Shown here: one piece after another, positions 32,700 to 38,188 of the stretch
Numbering within the stretch: position 1 is the stretch's first letter
Layout of the letters: every line of letters begins with the position of its first letter
DNA from: an uncultured Lachnospiraceae bacterium
GTDB lineage: Bacteria > Bacillota > Clostridia > Lachnospirales > Lachnospiraceae
Direction: 5' to 3'
Assembly (NCBI GenBank): GCA_902792005.1
Contig: CADAXW010000033.1
Coordinates: 1 to 38,188 of the forward strand
DNA length: 38,188 bases
Position numbers and translations under genes: made by a program
The notes under the pieces: model-generated
Told to the model about the DNA's origin: nothing
Seen by the model: the letters and a program-made list of their open reading frames with translations, nothing else
The model's database searches: none

Positions 32700-33089
32700 T
32701 CATTCATAATCCTCGTCCTCCGCTGAACCGTCTTCGCCTTCCATGCTGCGTTCGGCATCCAGTCTTTCTGCGTATTCGTCCAGATGCTCGCTATAGGTCA
32801 TCATGTAGCGTACGGCCAGTGCAAGCAGCTTAAAGACATTCTCGTTTGCCTGATTGTCAAAGAGTGCCAGACTGATGCTCTTCATGGGGGACTGTCTGTC
32901 CGTATATTCATCATCGGACAGGTGATTATAGTTGCCGGCCTTCGCCTCCTCAATGAAGTCCCCGTAGGGGTTATCCACCAGAAGGGCCTGGGCCGCGTTG
33001 TAGAGGTAGTCTACATTTTCATCCTGGCCGGGGGCAATATACACGTCCGTGACCAGATTATAGGCGTCGTAAAGTGATACAATGTGCAT
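32700..33089 (-). CDS. Small acidic protein of unknown function
   Basis: This 129-aa protein has a strongly acidic C-terminus (Glu/Asp-rich last 25 residues) and a helical body (FKLLALAVRYMMTYSEHLDEYAERL). No domain is recognised. It starts 15 bp after the ClpX-like gene with AAAGGAGAACC as ribosome site. Position suggests it acts with the ClpX-like protein, for example as adaptor or inhibitor, but this is inference only. Confidence 0.65.
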   Translation of the reverse strand: MHIVSLYDAYNLVTDVYIAPGQDENVDYLYNAAQALLVDNPYGDFIEEAKAGNYNHLSDDEYTDRQSPMKSISLALFDNQANENVFKLLALAVRYMMTYSEHLDEYAERLDAERSMEGEDGSAEDEDYE

Positions 33090-33104
33090 AAGTGGTTCTC
33101 CTTT

Positions 33105-34076
33105 CTAAATGCAGATCTCATCGGCACCACCATCAGAGGTGTCGAAGGAAGTGAAGAGTGCCTCGTCGACCTGACGCTTCAGTGCGGCGTAGGCGTATCT
33201 CACTCCAAGGCCGGACTCGTAGGCCTCCTTTGCCAGTGCCTTCAGCTTCTTGTTGGTGACGCGGATCGGTCTCATGTACTCAGCCTCCAGCTGCTTGATC
33301 GGGGAAGCGTCATGCTTACAGAGCATGTACTCGAAGTCCTTTACGGTCAGAGTGTTGATGTTGATGACATCGGTGAGACGGGAAGCAATCTCCGGGATGA
33401 CACCGAATTCCATGATGTCATTCAGCGTCAGCTTGCTTTCGTAGGGCTTCTCGATATGCTCATCTGCAAGGAAACCGAAATGTCGCGTGGAGTTAGCGGC
33501 AGCCTTCTCGGCGGCGCAGATGGCAAATGAACCGCAGAAGATGAAGCTCATCTGGGAAGTGTCGATGCTGTACTGCTTTCCGCCCTTGTTGACGGTGATT
33601 CTCTCTCCCTCGATCAGCTTCAGAAACTCGCTCTGTACCGTTGCGGAGATGTTCTCTCCCTTGGAATTGTGCTGGGGCACCACCATCTTGTCGAACTCAT
33701 CAAAGACGACGATATAGTCCGGGGAGGCAGGGTCGACCTCATTCAGGAAGCCATGGACCTTACGACTTCCACTCCAGCCCTCTTTGGACAGGGTGGAAGA
33801 GTCAATGATGATGGTTTTCGGCCACAGGCGACGGATGTACTGAGCCACATGGGTCTTTCCGGATCCGGGAGCTCCGCAGACTGCTGTGCGGGATCTACGC
33901 CCCATGATGTGGTTGTAGAGGATCATCGCGGCCTTCTTGCAATACTCGTCCTGCTTGTAGACGTGCTTCAGCAGATAGCGATAGATCGCCTGGGGGTTCA
34001 GCAGATCAACATACTCGCTCTCGCTGACGAGATCTGCTGCTTTGAAGTCATGATCGTAAAAGTTTTTCTCGTTCAT
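33105..34076 (-). CDS. ClpX-like AAA+ unfoldase without N-terminal zinc domain
   Basis: This 323-aa protein follows the ClpX core: Walker A GAPGSGKT (68-75), Walker B VVFDEFDK (123-130), YSIDTSQMSFIFCGSF (169-184, like ClpX sensor-1 region) and FGVIPEIASRL (224-234; R233 matches the ClpX arginine finger region). Between these, HFGFLAD at 199-205 aligns with the ClpX IGF loop, and its Phe-Gly-Phe (200-202) is compatible with docking to ClpP. The zinc-binding N-domain of ClpX is absent; a 60-residue different N-terminus replaces it. AAAGGA precedes the ATG at 34076; an upstream ATG at 34145 lies before that site. A clpP gene lies two genes downstream. Confidence 0.85.
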   Translation of the reverse strand: MNEKNFYDHDFKAADLVSESEYVDLLNPQAIYRYLLKHVYKQDEYCKKAAMILYNHIMGRRSRTAVCGAPGSGKTHVAQYIRRLWPKTIIIDSSTLSKEGWSGSRKVHGFLNEVDPASPDYIVVFDEFDKMVVPQHNSKGENISATVQSEFLKLIEGERITVNKGGKQYSIDTSQMSFIFCGSFAICAAEKAAANSTRHFGFLADEHIEKPYESKLTLNDIMEFGVIPEIASRLTDVININTLTVKDFEYMLCKHDASPIKQLEAEYMRPIRVTNKKLKALAKEAYESGLGVRYAYAALKRQVDEALFTSFDTSDGGADEICI

Positions 34077-34193
34077 AGGTAATGTTTCCTTTCTAAAAAA
34101 AGTGTTTTTTCTGTCGGTTTCAGTGTGCGGATCATGAGCGCTCAAAATGATCTTTTATAGACACTGTATCCATTAGGAGATTTTAGCGGGAAC

Positions 34194-34237
34194 AAAAAAA
34201 GGCCTGAAAGCCCTTGAATTATAAGGCTTTCAGACCT
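34194..34237 (-). terminator. Intrinsic terminator after the polymerase-like gene
   Basis: A 13-bp stem (34225-34237 with 34200-34212, one wobble) with a 12-base loop runs into seven T on the minus strand. It separates the polymerase-like gene from the ClpX-like gene. The 206-bp gap 34077-34282 also contains a weak TATAAA on the minus strand near 34154; no confident promoter is seen. Confidence 0.88.
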
Positions 34238-34282
34238 GTGGAGTATCAAAGAGGAAAACAAATTGGTGTAAAAAACCGGTTT

Positions 34283-37200
34283 TTACGGTTCATTTTCCTC
34301 CAGCGTTTTTTCATAAACATCCCCCCAGAGGACGATCTCATTTTCGCCGGGAGAATTCGGATCACCGGATGATTTGTATTTCAGCAGAGGCAGCTTCTTG
34401 TCCTGTTTATCCTTTATGCATGCGATGGCAGGATCCGGGATTTGTTTCTTTTCTGCCATGTATTCACCAATCAGAAAAAGGATACCAAGATACTTATACT
34501 TCACGGAGTTGTTTGCAAGTTCGGGATATCTATAGTCTCCCTTTTTGTGTATCACCGATTCTTCACCTGTCTCCGGATCTGTGAATTCTATATCTTTCTT
34601 GTATTTGGCAAAGGCATAGTGGAACAGTTCTTTCATGACCTCCGGGGTGAAGGCTTTGGAAGAAACCGTACTCAGGAAGTTCTCCAGACAAAGGTCTTTG
34701 GCATCCTTCTTTTCGGTCTCATCCATATCCATATCCTTATCGAGCTCAGTCAGATCCGGAAGGAGCTCACGGAGGCCCATACGAAGTTGACCCATTAGAC
34801 GGGTGTTGGGGTTTCTTCCTTCAGGGGGCTGAAAGAACATTTCCAGATCTATCGGGTTCTCGTTGGTATTAGTATCCTTTTCTGTGGATCTTTTGGCAGG
34901 CAGCAGATGCTTCTTTAACAGAGGTTCGATCTGATCCACCGGTGTGTTCCAGTATTTCTCCGGGATTACTGGCTTTTTTCCATCCGAGAGAAGGGCCATA
35001 AAATACGGAACGTATGGGTCTACTCCGTTTGTTTTAATGATGTGAGGTGGCTTTACATCGGTTGAACTGTCCTTATCTGGATAGGTCTCGATGAGGATTT
35101 TATTCATCTCATTCTCCAGAGAGATATTTATCTTATGCTTTGCCTTGTCAATTTCAAGTTCATTCAGCATAGAGAGCTTCAGGATACAGTCATATACTTT
35201 TTTCAGATAATCCGTGTTTGGCTCGCTGTCACTCTGCTTGTTTGCTTTCTCTGCGTATTCATTCTTCATGTATTCATGCCAGAAATAGGAGTTGAAAAGC
35301 TGAGCGTTATTTGAAATCTGACCAATGGTTATGCTGGAACGAGCCAAACCCGCGTCCAGTTCAGCCAGTTCGTCCTCATTATAGGGGCTTTTGTTGGGTC
35401 CCTCTTTTTTCAGAGCCTTGTCATCTGCCAGGGCTACCGGCAATCCGTCCGGACCGGGATTCAGGAAGGTAAGCTCATTTAATCGCTTTGCTGCGGCCTG
35501 GATGGTCTTATCCTGGATGAAGAAGGCGGTGTCCGAGTCGAAGTCTGCCCCGCCCAGTTTGACCTGGACGTTGCTGTTCCATGGGGAAACGATCACGATG
35601 TTACTGCCGTCTCCATTTTTCAGATTGAAGTATTTGTTTGTAGTTTTGTTGTCATCATAAATGGGCTGCAGAGCCTGCCGATATGTGCAGACAGAACCCG
35701 AATTCATATGGGGGTATCTGCAGAGCACGATATCATCCCCGGGGATCGTCCCCTGGATATAGGCGGTATCCGGCTTCAGATAGGGATGGATCTTGTTTAC
35801 GTCTCTATGGACCGAGTACTCCAGCATTTCCATGGGCATACTGCAAAGGACATAGAAGTCTCCGCGGATCTTTATCTCGCCGATGCATAGATGCTTCCGC
35901 TTATAGGCGTTGATCTCTGCAGTTTTGAATTTCTTATAATAATCAAGCTCTTCAAAACCGGGAGCATATCGCAACATGTTGGCGATAAAGTATTTCTTTC
36001 GTTCTGCCTGGGTGGTATTTTTCAGATGATCGTACATAACGGAAGGATCGTCCCGGAGTTTTTTCACGTAATCGATCTCATCTGTCAGTATTTTTTTGAG
36101 CTCATCCTCCTTGAGAGGCAGAGTGTTGAGGATCTGATAGCTGATGGTATGGTATTTTCCATGCCCCAGGTAGGAGGCGTGTTCTTCCTTTACGATCCCG
36201 AAGTTGTCGTCGATACGCTCCAGCCAATGCTCATAAAGTGCCTTGCGCTTATCTGAAGCGTCTTTAAGAATGGGATCGTCCTTAAAGGACTCCACGAACT
36301 TATCCAGCTTCAGACTGTCGATGGTGACGATCATTTTGATCTTGTCTGCCTGCAGGGTTCGGCCGAACATGTCCGTTACGGTTTTCACCTTTTGATCCCT
36401 GTAGTACTTCTTTATATTTGTGTTAAATGCGCATGCCTTGAAGAAGCTGTTCCGAAGCAGCATCATGGCATGGGGATTCTTCTTATCATAGCCGGCTGCC
36501 TTAAAGATGCTTTCATCCACCAGAGCCTGTCCGTCCCATAAGATGTTTCTGTGCTCGAACTTCGTTTTCTTTTTCGTCTTGTTCTCGAATTCCTCTCTGT
36601 CCATCAGAGTCAGCTTCCTGTTTTTGCGTGTGAGGATCTTTATATTTCCGTTGACCGGATCCTTCGCCTTTACGCTGTCCAGCATCAGGATGCTCTCGGA
36701 CGGGTTGCTGATCCGAACCTGTCCGATGATGGAGGACATGACCAGGGCCTCATAGGCCTTGACGGAGGTGAGGTCATACAGGGCATTTTTTTCCAGCTTC
36801 AGTCCCAGCCAGGTATAGTCCATCATGGGCTGATAGAGAGCTTCGTAGATGAAGATCACATTTCCCTTTTTTGCCTTGCTGGCAGAGCGCTTGTAAAGCT
36901 GGTAGTGACGTACCGTGCCCTGATACGCTACTTTAAATCCTTTGTTGTAGATGTATTTCCGGACAGCTTTGAGGAAGGAAGAGGATTTGTCGGCATCCGG
37001 GACCCCGAATAAAAAGAGGGCAAGCAACTCCGTAAAAAAGGAGATAACCTGTCTCATGGTTTTGGAGCGAAAACGATTCATCTGTTCCAACTGAAGGAGT
37101 TCTTCTGACTGGATGTGCTGATCGATCTCTGCTTCAAAAGCAGGATCGTCGATGGTATAACGGTAATTTGCAAGCTTTTTATTCGTATAGAATGCGATGG

Positions 37201-37579
37201 CAAATTCCTTGTATTTGTCACGCAGGTCCTTATCATCGATCTCGACTGAGGAAGGAGAAGGAACATCCAGACGGTTGATCTTACGGAGTTCTGGACGGGA
37301 GAAGGATACATTGATCACGGCTTCCGTTGCTTTCAGCGTAGATTGTTTATAGGGATAAAAGGGAATAAGCCCCTTGCAGTTCTCAGGTCCGATCCTATCC
37401 TCAAGCTTCGTGCTTTCCTCGATCACCCTGAGCATATCCAGCGACATGGGAGCGGTTCCCTGATATCTTTTGTAGATATCCCTGGAAAAGGGTCGGTTCA
37501 GGATCATGTTGAAAAGAATCTCTATGGCTTCGATATCTATGATACGGATGGGTTTAAAATCGGGTTTCAGCTTTGGCAT
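34283..37579 (-). CDS. Putative single-chain double-psi beta-barrel RNA polymerase (RdRp/YonO-like)
   Basis: This 1098-aa protein has no signal peptide. Near residues 610-690 it shows the pattern shared by RNA polymerase beta-prime and eukaryotic-type RdRps: GTIPGDDIVLCRYPHMN with R621-x-P623 (compare NRAPTLH in beta-prime), then KLGGADFDSDTAFFI with the three metal-binding Asp D679, D681 and D683 (compare NADFDGD). The usual Gly of DxDGD is Ser682. A SYQILNTL segment upstream (about 480) also recalls RdRps. The size suits single-chain enzymes holding both barrels; the second barrel was not identified. The rest is charged and lacks known domains. AAGGAG 8 bases before supports the ATG at 37579. 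By eye the gene seems more AT-rich than its neighbours. Confidence is good for the fold class and low for template and role. Confidence 0.75.
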   Translation of the reverse strand: MPKLKPDFKPIRIIDIEAIEILFNMILNRPFSRDIYKRYQGTAPMSLDMLRVIEESTKLEDRIGPENCKGLIPFYPYKQSTLKATEAVINVSFSRPELRKINRLDVPSPSSVEIDDKDLRDKYKEFAIAFYTNKKLANYRYTIDDPAFEAEIDQHIQSEELLQLEQMNRFRSKTMRQVISFFTELLALFLFGVPDADKSSSFLKAVRKYIYNKGFKVAYQGTVRHYQLYKRSASKAKKGNVIFIYEALYQPMMDYTWLGLKLEKNALYDLTSVKAYEALVMSSIIGQVRISNPSESILMLDSVKAKDPVNGNIKILTRKNRKLTLMDREEFENKTKKKTKFEHRNILWDGQALVDESIFKAAGYDKKNPHAMMLLRNSFFKACAFNTNIKKYYRDQKVKTVTDMFGRTLQADKIKMIVTIDSLKLDKFVESFKDDPILKDASDKRKALYEHWLERIDDNFGIVKEEHASYLGHGKYHTISYQILNTLPLKEDELKKILTDEIDYVKKLRDDPSVMYDHLKNTTQAERKKYFIANMLRYAPGFEELDYYKKFKTAEINAYKRKHLCIGEIKIRGDFYVLCSMPMEMLEYSVHRDVNKIHPYLKPDTAYIQGTIPGDDIVLCRYPHMNSGSVCTYRQALQPIYDDNKTTNKYFNLKNGDGSNIVIVSPWNSNVQVKLGGADFDSDTAFFIQDKTIQAAAKRLNELTFLNPGPDGLPVALADDKALKKEGPNKSPYNEDELAELDAGLARSSITIGQISNNAQLFNSYFWHEYMKNEYAEKANKQSDSEPNTDYLKKVYDCILKLSMLNELEIDKAKHKINISLENEMNKILIETYPDKDSSTDVKPPHIIKTNGVDPYVPYFMALLSDGKKPVIPEKYWNTPVDQIEPLLKKHLLPAKRSTEKDTNTNENPIDLEMFFQPPEGRNPNTRLMGQLRMGLRELLPDLTELDKDMDMDETEKKDAKDLCLENFLSTVSSKAFTPEVMKELFHYAFAKYKKDIEFTDPETGEESVIHKKGDYRYPELANNSVKYKYLGILFLIGEYMAEKKQIPDPAIACIKDKQDKKLPLLKYKSSGDPNSPGENEIVLWGDVYEKTLEENEP

Positions 37580-37617
37580 AGCATGTACTCCTTTTTTCTT
37601 CTTGGTTCGATTTCTTC

Positions 37618-38188
37618 TTACTTCAATTTCTTCTTGATTCGAGTTCTTGTTTTCTCAGCCCGCTTCATCCAGGCCAGCGGTACCAGCATCATGCCGGAAA
37701 CGCAGAGGAGAGTAAACCAGAAAGTGGGAGCAGAGGGATCGTCTGTACGGATGGTATTATCCGGTGATCCTTTTTTCTTTCCGCCGGATTTTGAACCGGG
37801 GTCGCCGGACTCTTCTGTATCGTATTCTGTACCGTGTCGTCCTCGATCACATCTTCTGTATCGTCTTCCGTCACGTCCTCCGTGTCCGGTTCCTTCTTTT
37901 CTTCCAGGATCTTCACGGTGATGGGACCGTCGATATAGTCGATATGGTTCTTATCCCCGACAAACTTATACATCACCGGATAGGTTCCTGCATCTGTCGC
38001 TGCAGGAAGCTGGGCGGACCAGGTTTTTCCGTTGTTCAGACTGTACAGGACTTTTGTGTAGCCTTCGGGAAGTTGGGCAGGAGCCTCCACCAGAGTCTGT
38101 CCGGTTCCGTCCTCCACCAGCTTTTTCCTGGCAGCGGGTTTTTCTTTCGCAGAAAGCTCCGAGGCCTTCAGCTTTTTCCGGGGAGTCC
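37618..38188 (-). pseudogene. Surface protein, 5' end outside window, apparent frameshift before the C-terminal membrane anchor
   Basis: Entering from the right edge, one frame is open from 38186 to a stop at 37689. It encodes a basic stretch, an MBG/Ig-like repeat (YTKVLYSLNNGKTW, then AGTYPVMYKFVGDKNH) and an acidic Thr/Glu/Asp linker. This frame ends in unremarkable sequence. In a second frame, open from before 37850 to a stop at 37618, the linker continues as GTEYDTEESGDPGSKSGG. It then gives a membrane helix (FWFTLLCVSGMMLVPLAWM) and a basic tail (KRAEKTRTRIKKKLK), the normal end of such surface proteins. One missing base around 37815-37860 would explain this. Whether it is a real mutation, phase variation or a sequence error cannot be told. 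The polymerase-like gene starts 38 bp after the second-frame stop. Confidence 0.7.

Noticed and set aside
32411-32758. Minus-strand open frame across the gap before clpP
   Set aside because: It runs through the long hairpin, overlaps the acidic-protein gene and lacks a ribosome site and domain-like sequence.
32963-32980. Possible DnaA box near TTATCCACC
   Set aside because: One mismatch to the consensus and inside a coding region, with no second copy nearby.
34283-37579. Large protein as a DNA polymerase, nuclease or helicase because of its acidic motif
   Set aside because: No Walker A, exonuclease or family A/B polymerase motifs were seen; the R-x-P then GGADFDSD order fits the double-psi barrel class better.
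23744-38188. Accessory region as a prophage (because of ClpP, sigma-like HTH and YonO-like polymerase)
   Set aside because: No capsid, portal, terminase, tail, lysis or integrase gene is seen, and no attachment repeats were found.

Overview
The window looks like a chromosomal segment of a Clostridia-class Firmicute, most likely a Lachnospiraceae-type gut or oral anaerobe. This rests on the clostridial gene set and order (sufCBDSU, DnaD/DnaI-type primosome genes, zinc-type L33, Sfp-family PPTase, cell-wall-binding repeat proteins), strong AGGAGG ribosome sites and intrinsic terminators. No rRNA, CRISPR array, insertion sequence or phage structural gene was seen. There is one tRNA gene, tRNA-Arg(ACG).

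Layout, left to right. 1-7127 (+): the 3' end of a membrane-anchored SMC/YhaN-like ATPase, an amidohydrolase, then the complete Fe-S assembly operon sufC-sufB-sufD-sufS-sufU. 7221-10687 (+): a secreted LRR/cell-wall-binding protein and a two-gene polar amino-acid ABC importer whose binding protein and permease are fused. 10730-15738 (-): prs, a DnaI/DnaC-like helicase loader and dnaD as one coupled operon, then murC. Two perfect DnaA boxes lie between murC and dnaD. 15959-20302 (+): ilvE and rsuA, then rpmG-secE-nusG-rplK-rplA. A shared RNA hairpin precedes both rplK and rplA, and nusG has an unusual Ala/Glu/Thr-rich N-terminal extension. 20463-22495 (+): a small carrier-protein module, with an acyl carrier protein, a two-piece protein of unknown function and a PPTase, followed by tRNA-Arg. 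22723-23508 (+): a membrane protein.

23744-38188 is the accessory region and the most interesting part. Nine minus-strand genes run from 37579 down to 24909. The first encodes a 1098-aa protein with the catalytic signature of double-psi beta-barrel RNA polymerases (an R-x-P element followed by D679-F-D681-S-D683), resembling single-chain RdRp/YonO-type enzymes. It is followed by a ClpX-like AAA+ protein that keeps a Phe-Gly-Phe ClpP-docking tripeptide, a small acidic protein, a ClpP peptidase, a DUF5067-like beta-sandwich protein, an ankyrin-like protein, a DUF2201/VWA protein with a degenerate zinc site, a MoxR ATPase and a CbbX/SpoVK-like ATPase. A convergent gene with a sigma-70 region-4-like helix-turn-helix closes the locus and overlaps the last ATPase gene by 44 bp. 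Upstream of the polymerase-like gene is a surface-protein gene with an apparent single-base frameshift before its membrane anchor.

My reading (inference) is that the locus couples a non-canonical template-dependent RNA polymerase to a dedicated ClpXP-type protease and a MoxR-VWA-CbbX chaperone set. Its biological purpose (defence, stress or regulation) cannot be decided from sequence alone.
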